This document shows positions 48,901-57,354 of a stretch of 64,000 nucleotides of DNA, piece after piece. The position numbers and the translations under genes are program-made. This DNA is from CAIJMU01 sp035530275 (GTDB taxonomy: Bacteria; Spirochaetota; Spirochaetia; Treponematales; Rectinemataceae), in NCBI GenBank assembly GCA_035530275.1, contig DATKVC010000024.1:124001-188000 (forward strand), read 5' to 3'. How positions within the stretch are numbered: position 1 is the stretch's first letter; each line of letters starts with the position of its first letter. A model generated the notes under the pieces. That model saw nothing but the letters and a program-made list of their open reading frames with translations. It ran no database searches and had not been told where the DNA came from.

Positions 48901-51348
48901 ATGGAACTGAACGAAGAATTCATTTCGGCCCTCGCGGTCGACGAGGTCGGCGTCTTGAGGCGCATCGCGACGGAGCTTTCGATCCGGACCGAGCAGGTGT
49001 CGGCGGTGATCGCACTCGTGGCGGAGGGCTGCACGATTCCCTTTATCAGTCGTTACCGCAAGGAACGCACCGGCAGCCTCGACGAGGTGCAGGTGCGGGA
49101 TTCGGCGCATCACTTCGAGAGCTACAAGAATCTCGAGGAACGGCGCATCGAGGTGATCAAGGGCATTTTCGCCCTCGGCAAGCTTTCGGAGGAGCTCTTC
49201 GGCAACTTGAAGAAGGCCGCCACCCTGGCGGAGATCGAGGATATATGGGGTCCGTATAAGAAGAAGAAGAAGACACGGGGCATGCTCGCGGAGGAGAAGG
49301 GGCTCGGGCCCCTGGCGGAGCTGATGCTCGCGAAGGACGAGGCGGCCGTCGAGGCTGCGGCACCGGGCTTCGTGCGCGAGGTCCCCGAAAAGCCGGAGCT
49401 CACGGTGGCGACGCCCCGCGACGCAATCCAGGGGGCGATGGACATCGTCGCCGAAAGGATGTCGCAGGACCCGGAAAACCGCGCCGCGGTGAAGTCCTTC
49501 TATCTCAAGACGGGGCATCTGGTGACGAAGGGCGTGGGCGACGAGGCGAAGAAAGAGACTTCGACCTATCAGATGTATTGGGACTATTCCGAGCCCCTCA
49601 ACCAGCTCAGGCCCCACCGGACCCTCGCGGTCAACCGCGGCGAGAGGGAGGGCGAGCTCGAGGTGAAGATCGAGGTCGACGAGGATGGGGCAGTCGAGGA
49701 GCTCTGCCATCGAGCCTTCATTCACAATAGGTACCATAAGGAAGCGATCGACGAGGGGCTCAGGCGTCTGCTGTCGCCCGCGGTTCTCCGCGAGATCCGC
49801 TCGGACGCCTTCGAGGCGGCCGACGGCCACGGCATCGAGGTCTTCTCGGAGAATCTCAAGAATCTCCTGATGCAGCCGCCGATCAAGGGCACGCGGGTTC
49901 TCGGCGTCGATCCGGGCATCCGCACGGGCACGAAGTGCGCCGTTCTCGACGAGACGGGCAAATATCTCGACTACTTCCTCATCATGCAGGAGCAAAAGCC
50001 CGACGAGGCGAAGAAGGCCATCGCCGCGGCGGTGAAGAAGCACAACATCGCGCTGATCGCTGTGGGCAACGGCACGGCGAGCCACGAGGTGAGGGAGCTC
50101 GTCGCCTCGACGATCAGCGAGAATTCCCTGGCCTGCGAGTTCACGGTGGTCGACGAGGACGGAGCCTCCGTGTACTCGGCCAGCGATATCGCCCGCGAGG
50201 AGTTCCCCGACCTCGACCTCACGGTCCGCGGCGCCATCTCCATCGGCCGCCGACTCCAGGACCCTCTGGCGGAGCTCGTGAAGATCGACCCGAAGTCGAT
50301 CGGCGTCGGCCTCTACCAGCATGACGTCAATCAAAAGAAACTATCGGAGCAGCTCGACGAGGTCGTGGGCTCGGTGGTCAACAATGTCGGCGTCAATCTC
50401 AACACGGCGAGCCATTCGATCCTGCGCTTCGTGTCGGGCATCAACGGGGGCTTGGCGAAGAAGATCGTGAAGTACCGCGACGAGAAGGGGAAAATCACGG
50501 GGCGCGACCAGCTCCGCTCGATCCCCGGCCTCGGCGACAAGACCTTCGAACAGTGCGCGGGCTTCCTTAAGATTCCGGAGAGCGGCAATCCCCTCGACAA
50601 CAGCTGGGTGCATCCGGAGAACTATCCGCTGGCCGAGGAAATTCTCCCCATCGTCAAGGCGGGGGCCGATCCAAGCCACGAGCAGCGCGCAAGCCTCAAG
50701 CAGAAATACAATGTCGGTGACACCACCATCGACGACATCCTCCTCGAGCTCAAGAAGCCCAACCGCGATCCCCGCGACGGCTTCCCCAAGCCCATCCTTT
50801 CCAAAGGTGTCGTCAAGTTCGAAGACCTGCAGGAGGGGATGAAAATCACGGGCAAGGTGAAGAACGTGGTCGACTTCGGCGCCTTCGTCGACATCGGCAT
50901 CAAGGAGTCGGCCCTCATTCACGTTTCGGAGATGAGCGATCGCTTCGTAAAGGATCCCCTCGAGGTGCTCAAGGTCGGCGACGTGAAGGAGTTCCGCATA
51001 ATTAGTCTCGATATCGCGAGGAAGCGGATCGGGCTGAGCCTGAAGAGCGAGGGCGGCGCTGCGGGCAGCCAGCGCGGCGAACGCGCCGGGGAGAGCGGGC
51101 GAGCTCCTCAGGGCGGCAGTCGAGGAGCGCCGGAGAGACAGACAGCCCTGGCGGGGGGCCGCGGAGATCGGCCGGGCTTCGATGGGCGGGGCGCTCCACC
51201 GCGCCCGCGAGAGGGCGGCGGCGGGTCTGGTCCTCGCGGCCCCAGGCCGGAAAAGAGCTGGGAACCGCGACGCGAGCAGCCGGGCAAGGATGACGACGGG
51301 ACGACCTATAATCCCTTCGCCGAACTACTCAAGAACAGGAAGAAGTGA
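48901..51348 (+). CDS. tex: Tex family RNA-binding transcription accessory protein
   Basis: This 815-residue protein has the Tex layout. A helical N-terminus includes CTIPFISRYRKERTGSLDEVQVR, a YqgF/RNase H-like domain starts at RVLGVDPGIRTGTKCAVLDETG (about residue 335), helix-hairpin-helix motifs include LNTASHSILRFVSGINGGLAKKIV, and an S1 domain begins at GMKITGKVKNVVDFGAFVDIGIKESALIHVSEMSDRFV (about residue 645). The last 90 residues are Gly/Arg/Pro-rich, resembling disordered RNA-binding tails and not usual in Tex. The Tex family affects transcription and ribosome-associated events. I start it at the ATG at 48901. Confidence 0.94.
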   Translation: MELNEEFISALAVDEVGVLRRIATELSIRTEQVSAVIALVAEGCTIPFISRYRKERTGSLDEVQVRDSAHHFESYKNLEERRIEVIKGIFALGKLSEELFGNLKKAATLAEIEDIWGPYKKKKKTRGMLAEEKGLGPLAELMLAKDEAAVEAAAPGFVREVPEKPELTVATPRDAIQGAMDIVAERMSQDPENRAAVKSFYLKTGHLVTKGVGDEAKKETSTYQMYWDYSEPLNQLRPHRTLAVNRGEREGELEVKIEVDEDGAVEELCHRAFIHNRYHKEAIDEGLRRLLSPAVLREIRSDAFEAADGHGIEVFSENLKNLLMQPPIKGTRVLGVDPGIRTGTKCAVLDETGKYLDYFLIMQEQKPDEAKKAIAAAVKKHNIALIAVGNGTASHEVRELVASTISENSLACEFTVVDEDGASVYSASDIAREEFPDLDLTVRGAISIGRRLQDPLAELVKIDPKSIGVGLYQHDVNQKKLSEQLDEVVGSVVNNVGVNLNTASHSILRFVSGINGGLAKKIVKYRDEKGKITGRDQLRSIPGLGDKTFEQCAGFLKIPESGNPLDNSWVHPENYPLAEEILPIVKAGADPSHEQRASLKQKYNVGDTTIDDILLELKKPNRDPRDGFPKPILSKGVVKFEDLQEGMKITGKVKNVVDFGAFVDIGIKESALIHVSEMSDRFVKDPLEVLKVGDVKEFRIISLDIARKRIGLSLKSEGGAAGSQRGERAGESGRAPQGGSRGAPERQTALAGGRGDRPGFDGRGAPPRPREGGGGSGPRGPRPEKSWEPRREQPGKDDDGTTYNPFAELLKNRKK

Positions 51349-51656
51349 CGGCGACTGCCCTTCGGGATGCCTTCGCGGCTGAGCCGGGGGTCGCCTTCGC
51401 CTACCTATTCGGCTCGATGGCCGAAGGCGGATTCGGGGCGATGAGCGATATCGATGTCGCAGTGATGTTTTCGGGGCTCGCGCCTTCCATGAGGGAACGC
51501 CTGTCCTTTCATCATAGGTTGGCCAAAATATTCAAGCGAGACATAGATCTCGTCATATTGAACGACGCCAGATCCTTCGAGCTGCGCAGGGAAATCCTCG
51601 ATATGCTTCCGGAGGTTAAGGAATACCTCGGTTACGTCAAGGCAGCCGCTTCATGA
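51345..51656 (+). CDS. mntA: MntA-type minimal nucleotidyltransferase
   Basis: This 103-residue protein has the minimal nucleotidyltransferase motif FAYLFGSMAEGGFGAMSDIDVAVMF (Gly-Ser then Asp-x-Asp) and a third acidic position in RDIDLVILND. Such proteins are the AMP-transferring antitoxins of HepT toxins. It starts at a GTG overlapping the tex stop (GTGA). An intact hepT would be expected next, but only a damaged fragment follows, so it is a possible orphan. Confidence 0.82.
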   Translation: MTATALRDAFAAEPGVAFAYLFGSMAEGGFGAMSDIDVAVMFSGLAPSMRERLSFHHRLAKIFKRDIDLVILNDARSFELRREILDMLPEVKEYLGYVKAAAS

Positions 51657-52087
51657 AAGCGGAGGATTGGGCACGGCTTCGCGAGGTTGCAGATACCGCG
51701 CTAAAGGGATTGGCCTTGCCTCCCTACGCCGTCTGGCTCTACGGCTCGCGGGCGAGCGGCACCGAGAACGAGGAGAGCGATTTCGACTTCGCCGTGGCGG
51801 CCGAAAGGCGGCTCGACGGTCCGGAGCGTCAGGAGTTGCGTCGACGTTTCGAGGATGCCCTCGATGCAGGGGGCTTCGGATGGCCCGATATCGATGTCGT
51901 CTAGCTGCTCTACGCCGAGGGAAAAATCTCGAAGGAACTCGCCGATTCGCTCAAGAAGATGGTCGGGTTCCGCAATGTCGCGGTGCATGATTATCGCGCC
52001 CTCGATTTCGCGATCGTCGAGGCCATCGTCGGTCGGGATTTTCCCGATTTTCGGGAGTTGATCCGGATCGCGCTCGCGAGAGAATAG
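51653..52087 (+). pseudogene. Decayed mntA-hepT remnant (nucleotidyltransferase 5' part joined to HepT 3' part)
   Basis: Residues 1-83 (51653-51904) are a second nucleotidyltransferase: VWLYGSRASGTENEESDFDFAVA with intact Gly-Ser and Asp-x-Asp, ending WPDIDVV and then TAG. In the same frame the sequence continues to 52087 with LLYAEGKISKELADSLKKMVGFRNVAVHDYRALDF, which is the C-terminal half of a HepT toxin with its Arg-x4-His-x-Tyr motif (RNVAVHDY). The missing middle suggests that a deletion fused mntA to hepT and the join is closed by a stop. The first part could still be translated as a short protein. The start overlaps the previous gene by four bases. Confidence 0.72.
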
Positions 52088-52211
52088 GGCTCAAACGGGG
52101 GTCTATGCCCCCGGAACTGCAAGGTTTCACCTACCTATACAACCGTATAGGACTCCCTTATCCACGTGAAGTCGTCCCTCCCTACAAGTTGACAATCCCG
52201 GGCCTTTTGCC

Positions 52212-52260
52212 TTGATATTCGCAAACCCGCGTGCTAGGTTCTTGTTCACGAATTGAACAA
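52212..52260 (+). promoter_or_regulatory. Promoter and palindromic operator before the HTH gene
   Basis: TTGATA (52212-52217) and an extended -10 TGCTAGGTT (hexamer 52235-52240) are 17 bases apart. TTGTTCA-N5-TGAACAA (52242-52260) overlaps the expected start site and could be the autoregulatory operator. Earlier in the gap, CCTATACAACCGTATAGG (52133-52150) is another short palindrome. The gap 52088-52423 holds no other gene I can support. Confidence 0.5.
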
Positions 52261-52423
52261 TCTTGCCCGCCGTAGCGCCGGAATTTCCATTCGCATCAAT
52301 GGAAGCCTGGTTGCGCCGGGGCGACAGAGATCCGGCGCGAAGGCGAGCCTGTTTCGACGGCATCCCGAGTCCGGATCGTCACGGTCCTTTTTCGATCGCG
52401 CTTTTCGGCGCGAAGGCGTTGTC

Positions 52424-53023
52424 TTGTCCGAAACCACCATCAACAGTCTTGTCGGTCTCACCGCTGCCACGGATTCCGAATTCGCCCTTCTCGAAAGGGT
52501 GAAGGCGGCGTCGTCGGCCGAGGAACGGCTTACCCAGAGGGAACTGGCGCGGGCATCGGGCTTGTCGCTCGGCATGACGAACATTCTGGTGCGGCGCCTG
52601 GTGGGCCGGGGATGGCTGGCCCTGCGCCGCCACTCGGCCAAGAGCATCAGCTATCTCCTTACGCCCGAAGGCGTGGCGGAGGTGGCCAGACGAAGCGGCG
52701 GCTATTTCGAAAGGGCTGCCCGCATTGTAGGCGCGAAGAGCGACCAGATCGAAGCCTTTATCGTGAGCGCCAAGTTCAACGGAGCGCGGACCCTGGTCCT
52801 CGTCGGTTCGAGCGCGGCCGATTTCATCATCGAAAGGCTCTGTGACACGCACAAGCTGGTCTTCATCAAGAGCGCGGACGCCGAAAGGTGGCTCGCCACG
52901 CAAAAGCCCGACCTTGCCGTCGTCTGGGGAGAGCGGGCCGTTTCGGGGGTCAGGCCCCCGCGCGACAATCGTATGCATTTCAACCTTGCCTCGCAGGACG
53001 AGGGCGGGTTCGTGGAGCGTTGA
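52424..53023 (+). CDS. Winged-helix transcriptional regulator with C-terminal Rossmann-like region
   Basis: This protein has about 199 residues. Residues 5-90 contain a MarR/IclR-like winged helix: LTQRELARASGLSLGMTNILVRRLVGRGWLALRRHSAKSISYLLTPEGVAEVARR. The rest, beginning about residue 115 (ARTLVLVGSSAADFIIERL and then KPDLAVVWGE), has a Rossmann-like alternation and could bind a ligand. The start is uncertain: I use TTG at 52424 with GAAGG seven bases upstream; the frame is open from TTG at 52253, but those residues look non-coding. The next gene starts at the base after its stop, so it may control the outer-membrane genes that follow. Confidence 0.65.
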   Translation: MSETTINSLVGLTAATDSEFALLERVKAASSAEERLTQRELARASGLSLGMTNILVRRLVGRGWLALRRHSAKSISYLLTPEGVAEVARRSGGYFERAARIVGAKSDQIEAFIVSAKFNGARTLVLVGSSAADFIIERLCDTHKLVFIKSADAERWLATQKPDLAVVWGERAVSGVRPPRDNRMHFNLASQDEGGFVER

Positions 53024-54520
53024 GTGGCTGTTTTTCGTAGGATTTCTTCCGCCCTGGTTTTTATTGCGATGCTTGTCGGCGCGCGGAACCTTGAGGCTCA
53101 GGCCCTTCCCGACCAGGCTTTCGCCTTTAGGATCGCATCGGTCGACTTCGTCGTGGATGGGCGCCCCCTCGCCTTCGTGCTCCGCGACAAGGTGAACATT
53201 CCCGAGGACAAGGGTTTCGCCGACAAGCCCAGCCTCGACGCTTACCTCGCGGACCGAAGGCAGCTCCTCCTCAACGAGCGCACCCTCCAGAGCGTTACAG
53301 TCGGCTACGACGCTGGGGCGGCCGGGGCCGATGGTTCGGTTCCTGTCGCCGTGCATTTCAAGGTGAAGGAAAGCTGGAACCTCATCGCCCTGCCGAAGCC
53401 CACCTACGATTCGAACTCGGGTCTGCTCTTGAGCGTGCGGGCCAGGGATTACGACTTCGTTGGCTCAATGCAGACCTTGAGCCTGGACCTCAACTACACT
53501 TACGACCAATTCGGCCGTTCGGGCTTCGGCGGCGCGACGAGTTTCTCCGTGCCTTTCGTTCTGGGTTCCTTCCAGGCCTCGGTGGGCGCGAGCAGTTCGC
53601 TGACCATCTATGCGGACGGGACGCCCATGGCGAGTTCGACGAGCCTGAGCTTTTCTCTCACCGACAGGCGCTTCGGCTTTCCGCTCACGTATTCGGTAAG
53701 CCAAGGGCTGACGACGAATCCCGACGCTGTCTCGAACGACAGCGATCCCTATTATCTCAGCGACTCGGCCTCGGTGAGCACGAGCTTCGTGTTGGATGAT
53801 GGCTTCGGCGCTCTGGGTGAGCTTGTTTACACGCCGAGTCTTACGTTCTCGCAAATGTGGCGCTTCGAGTCGCCGGTGCGTTCGGATCGACAGGGCCCGG
53901 TGGCAAGCTTCTCCCATGGCCTGACCTGGGGGCGGGTGGACTGGGTTGGCAATAGGGAGAAGGGGGCACAGTTCAGCCTCTCCAATACCGATAGCTACAA
54001 TTTCCAATCCCTGTCGAACTCGATCGGACTCGACGCCTCGGTGGGCTACTACCAGCCCCTGATCGGACCCCTCGCGATGAAGGCGAGATTCCAGATCTTC
54101 GACCAACCGACCGGCGGTCAGCGCACTACCCTCGGCGGGAGCATGCGAGGCATCCTCGACGGCCGGATCAACGGCGTCGCGGGCGCCTTCTTCAACGGCG
54201 ACCTGCCGATAAAGCTCTTCGATTTCCCGACCCATCTCCTCATCGGCAAGGACTGGCTGGACTTCCAGGCGCAGATCGCGCCCTTCCTGGATCTCGGCGA
54301 GGTGCTGCCCGACTTCGGGTCGAGTTTCTCGACCTCGACTACCTGGGCCTCGGGCGGGCTCGAGGGCTATGTGTTTCCGCTCAGGATGCGGAGTTTCATC
54401 ATCAGGGGCAGCCTCGGCTTCGATCTCAAGAATTTCCTTAAGACGCATTCGCTCACCGAAAAGACGGCGGACGGCTACATTCCGTACGAGATCTTCTTCG
54501 GGTTGGGGCTCCTGTACTGA
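53024..54520 (+). CDS. Outer-membrane beta-barrel protein (Omp85/BamA-like)
   Basis: This 498-residue exported protein has a signal peptide (residues 1-26, ending NLEAQAL). About 90 residues of POTRA-like sequence follow (FVLRDKVNIPEDKGFADKPSLDAYL, and LLLNERTLQSVTVGYDAG), then a long beta-barrel region rich in aromatic and Ser/Gly strands. The C-terminus ends with YEIFFGLGLLY, an aromatic terminal residue as in bacterial barrels. It may help insert proteins or lipids at the outer membrane, but it is smaller than BamA (about 800 residues) and has only one POTRA-like domain. The start is GTG. It overlaps the next gene by one base. Confidence 0.72.
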   Translation: MAVFRRISSALVFIAMLVGARNLEAQALPDQAFAFRIASVDFVVDGRPLAFVLRDKVNIPEDKGFADKPSLDAYLADRRQLLLNERTLQSVTVGYDAGAAGADGSVPVAVHFKVKESWNLIALPKPTYDSNSGLLLSVRARDYDFVGSMQTLSLDLNYTYDQFGRSGFGGATSFSVPFVLGSFQASVGASSSLTIYADGTPMASSTSLSFSLTDRRFGFPLTYSVSQGLTTNPDAVSNDSDPYYLSDSASVSTSFVLDDGFGALGELVYTPSLTFSQMWRFESPVRSDRQGPVASFSHGLTWGRVDWVGNREKGAQFSLSNTDSYNFQSLSNSIGLDASVGYYQPLIGPLAMKARFQIFDQPTGGQRTTLGGSMRGILDGRINGVAGAFFNGDLPIKLFDFPTHLLIGKDWLDFQAQIAPFLDLGEVLPDFGSSFSTSTTWASGGLEGYVFPLRMRSFIIRGSLGFDLKNFLKTHSLTEKTADGYIPYEIFFGLGLLY

Positions 54521-55281
54521 TGGGCATGCGAGTCATGAGGTCGCTTGCGGCCCTGTTCCTCATACTCGCGGCCCTGGCGAGCTTCGCGGAGACGGGGCCG
54601 ACGGCCGTGGAGATAGATCGGGTTTTCATCGGTCTCGATGCGGCCGAAAAGTCCCTGCTTTCCGATGGGCAGCCGGTGATCAGAACCTCGGCCCATCCCC
54701 GGGCCTCGGCCCTGGTCGGCAATTCCGCGACCGCCGCGGCCTTGCGCGATCGATTCGGTAAACTCAATCCCAACTATTATGGGGAATTCCTCTACGTACG
54801 GCGCTTCGATCCCGTCCTCCTCGACGGTCTCGAGAAATACCTCTCGGACCCCAGGCATTTCGTCGGGCTGCCCTACCGGTCGAAAAGGAACAATGCGGTC
54901 TACGATCTTTTCGACCGAATGGACGTGAGCGAAAGCTCGAGCTCGGGCGGCGCCACGACGGTGACGGTGGTACAGCACATGGAACCCTTCGCCGCGTATC
55001 GGGCGAGCTACAGGATCGCGCGCAGGGGGAACGAGCTCGAGTTCTCCTTCGTCAACGAGGGACCCCTCGTCTACAGCTATCAGAATTTCAAGGCTGCGGG
55101 TCCCGGCGACATGGCCTGGTCCGTCTATGCCTTCGAGAAGGACGGCTGGCTTTGGTTCTACGGGGCCGGCGGCGTCAAGGCCTTCGATCTCTTCGGCGCG
55201 TTCAGAGGTCGCCTCGAGGATTCCTTCATGGGGAGGATCGGGGCATTCTTCGGGGCGGCGATGAAGGCGATTGGCGGATAA
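54520..55281 (+). CDS. Exported DUF6675-like protein
   Basis: This 253-residue protein has a signal peptide (about residues 1-24, ending ASFAETG). The mature part resembles the DUF6675 group seen in spirochaetes: VRRFDPVLLDGLEKYLSDPRHFVGLPYRSKRNNAVYDLFDRM, then WSVYAFEKDGWLWFYGAGGVKAFDLFGAFRGRLEDSFMGRI near the C-terminus. The function is unknown. Its ATG shares a base with the stop of the barrel-protein gene, suggesting joint action at the cell envelope. Confidence 0.7.
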   Translation: MGMRVMRSLAALFLILAALASFAETGPTAVEIDRVFIGLDAAEKSLLSDGQPVIRTSAHPRASALVGNSATAAALRDRFGKLNPNYYGEFLYVRRFDPVLLDGLEKYLSDPRHFVGLPYRSKRNNAVYDLFDRMDVSESSSSGGATTVTVVQHMEPFAAYRASYRIARRGNELEFSFVNEGPLVYSYQNFKAAGPGDMAWSVYAFEKDGWLWFYGAGGVKAFDLFGAFRGRLEDSFMGRIGAFFGAAMKAIGG

Positions 55282-55321
55282 CGCGGTGGAATCGAATCGG
55301 AGAAAGGAACAGGGAACAGGT

Positions 55322-56407
55322 ATGAAGATTGCGCTGATAACGGGCATCACGGGGCAGGACGGGGCGTATCTCGGGGAGCTGCTGCTGGAAAAGGGCTACG
55401 AGGTACACGGCATAAAGAGAAGAGCCTCGAGCTTCAACACGCAGAGGATCGATCATCTCTACCAGGACCCCCACGCGAAGGGCTCCCGATTTCATCTGCA
55501 TTATGGGGACATGACGGACTCGAGCAACCTGATCCGCATCATCCAGGAAGTGCAGCCCGACGAAATCTACAACCTGGCCGCCCAAAGCCACGTAAAGGTG
55601 TCCTTCGACGAGCCGGAATACACGGCGAACGCCGACGGGATCGGCACGCTCCGGCTTCTCGAGGCGATCCGCATCCTGAAGCTCGAGAAAAAGACGAGGA
55701 TCTATCAGGCCTCGACCTCCGAGCTCTACGGCCTCGTGCAGGAAACGCCGCAGAAGGAAACGACGCCCTTCTATCCCCGCAGCCCCTACGCGGTGGCCAA
55801 GCTTTACGCCTACTGGATCACGGTGAACTACCGCGAGGCCTACGGGATCTTCGCCTGCAACGGCATCCTTTTCAACCATGAGTCGCCGGTGCGCGGCGAA
55901 ACCTTCGTAACCAGGAAGATCACCCGGGCGGCCTCCCGCATCAAGCACGGGCTCGAGCAAAGGCTCTATCTCGGCAACCTCGACTCGAAGCGCGACTGGG
56001 GCCATGCCAAGGACTACGTCGAGGGTATGTGGCGAATCCTCCAGCAGGACAAGCCGGATGACTACGTCCTCGCGACCGGCAGGACGACGACCATCCGCGA
56101 GTTCGTGGGCATGGCCTTCCGCGAGGCCGGCATCGAGCTCGCCTGGTCGGGAGAGGGTGTCGACGAAAAGGGCCGCGACGCGAAGACGGGGGCGGTCCTC
56201 GTCGAGGTGGACAAGCGCTATTTCCGGCCGACCGAGGTGGAACTCCTCCTCGGCGATCCGACGAAGGCCCGCGTCAAGCTCGGCTGGGCGGCGACCTCGA
56301 GCCTTGAGGATCTCGTGAAGGACATGATGAGGAACGATCTCTCCGAGGCGGAGCGCGACGCCCATATGAAGCAGAACGGCTACAAGGTGCACGAGTTCAA
56401 GGAATGA
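55322..56407 (+). CDS. gmd: GDP-mannose 4,6-dehydratase
   Basis: This 361-residue short-chain dehydrogenase converts GDP-mannose to GDP-4-keto-6-deoxymannose. ALITGITGQDGAYLGELLLEKGYEVHGIKRRASSFNTQRIDHLY is the Gmd signature, with catalytic residues in STSELYG and YPRSPYAVAKLYAYW (Tyr-x3-Lys). FNHESPVRGETFVTRKITRA is the substrate loop. I chose the ATG at 55322; the frame extends upstream by 17 codons overlapping the previous gene. It is the first gene of the polysaccharide locus and overlaps fcl by four bases. Confidence 0.96.
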   Translation: MKIALITGITGQDGAYLGELLLEKGYEVHGIKRRASSFNTQRIDHLYQDPHAKGSRFHLHYGDMTDSSNLIRIIQEVQPDEIYNLAAQSHVKVSFDEPEYTANADGIGTLRLLEAIRILKLEKKTRIYQASTSELYGLVQETPQKETTPFYPRSPYAVAKLYAYWITVNYREAYGIFACNGILFNHESPVRGETFVTRKITRAASRIKHGLEQRLYLGNLDSKRDWGHAKDYVEGMWRILQQDKPDDYVLATGRTTTIREFVGMAFREAGIELAWSGEGVDEKGRDAKTGAVLVEVDKRYFRPTEVELLLGDPTKARVKLGWAATSSLEDLVKDMMRNDLSEAERDAHMKQNGYKVHEFKE

Positions 56408-57354
56408 GTCCGCGAATGACCAAAGACGACAAGATCTACCTCGCTGGCCATGGCGGACTCGTGGGTTCGGCGATCATGCGGAGACTCGGGTCCGCGGGTT
56501 ATCGCAATATAGTGACGAGGACGCACGCAGAGCTCGACCTCACGCGCCAGGCCGATGTCGAGGCTTTCTTCGAGGCCGAGAGACCCGCCGTCGTCATTCT
56601 CGCGGCGGCGAAGGTTGGGGGCATCGGCGCGAACTCGAGCCTGCCCGCCGAATTCATCTACGAGAATCTCGCAATTGCGACCAATGTCATCCATTCGGCC
56701 CATCGCTACGCCGTCAAGAAGCTCCTCAATCTCGGATCATCCTGCATCTATCCCAAGATGGCGCCACAGCCGCTCAAGGAGGAATACCTCCTCAGCGGGC
56801 CCCTGGAGCCGACGAACGAGGCCTACGCCGTCGCGAAGATCGCCGCGATCCGACTTTGCAAGCATTATAATGAACAATACGGCACGAATTTCCTCTCGGC
56901 CATGCCCACCAATCTCTACGGCCCCGGCGACAATTACGATCTTCAGGGTTCGCACGTGCTGCCCGCGATGATCCGCAAGTTCCACGAGGCGAAGGTCTCG
57001 GGCGGCGAAGTGACCCTCTGGGGCGACGGAAGTCCTTATCGGGAGTTCCTCCATTCCGACGATCTCGCGGATGCCGTGGTCACCCTCCTCGAGCGCTTCG
57101 ACGCGAAGGATATAGGCGAATTCATCAATGTGGGTTCGCAGAGCGAGCTCACGATACGCGAGCTCGCCGAAAAGGTGGCCCGAGCCGTCGGCTATGCGGG
57201 GCGGGTCAATTGGGATGCGAGCAAGCCCAATGGCACGCCGCGAAAACTCATGGACAGCTCCCGGCTCTTCGGGCTCGGCTGGAAACCGACGATCGGGCTG
57301 GATGAGGGAATCACCGCGGCGTATGAAGACTTCAAAAAGAGCAAAACCTCATGA
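56404..57354 (+). CDS. fcl: GDP-L-fucose synthase
   Basis: This 316-residue epimerase/reductase finishes GDP-L-fucose synthesis from the Gmd product. GHGGLVGSAIMRRL is the cofactor loop, FLGSSCIYP-like NLGSSCIYPKMAPQPLKEEYLLSGPLEPTNEAYAVAKIA holds the catalytic Ser and Tyr-x3-Lys, and PTNLYGPGDNYDLQGSHVLPAMIRKFHEAK is diagnostic. The start overlaps the gmd stop (ATGA), and the stop overlaps the next gene in the same way. ATG at 56416 is an alternative start. Confidence 0.95.
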   Translation: MSPRMTKDDKIYLAGHGGLVGSAIMRRLGSAGYRNIVTRTHAELDLTRQADVEAFFEAERPAVVILAAAKVGGIGANSSLPAEFIYENLAIATNVIHSAHRYAVKKLLNLGSSCIYPKMAPQPLKEEYLLSGPLEPTNEAYAVAKIAAIRLCKHYNEQYGTNFLSAMPTNLYGPGDNYDLQGSHVLPAMIRKFHEAKVSGGEVTLWGDGSPYREFLHSDDLADAVVTLLERFDAKDIGEFINVGSQSELTIRELAEKVARAVGYAGRVNWDASKPNGTPRKLMDSSRLFGLGWKPTIGLDEGITAAYEDFKKSKTS

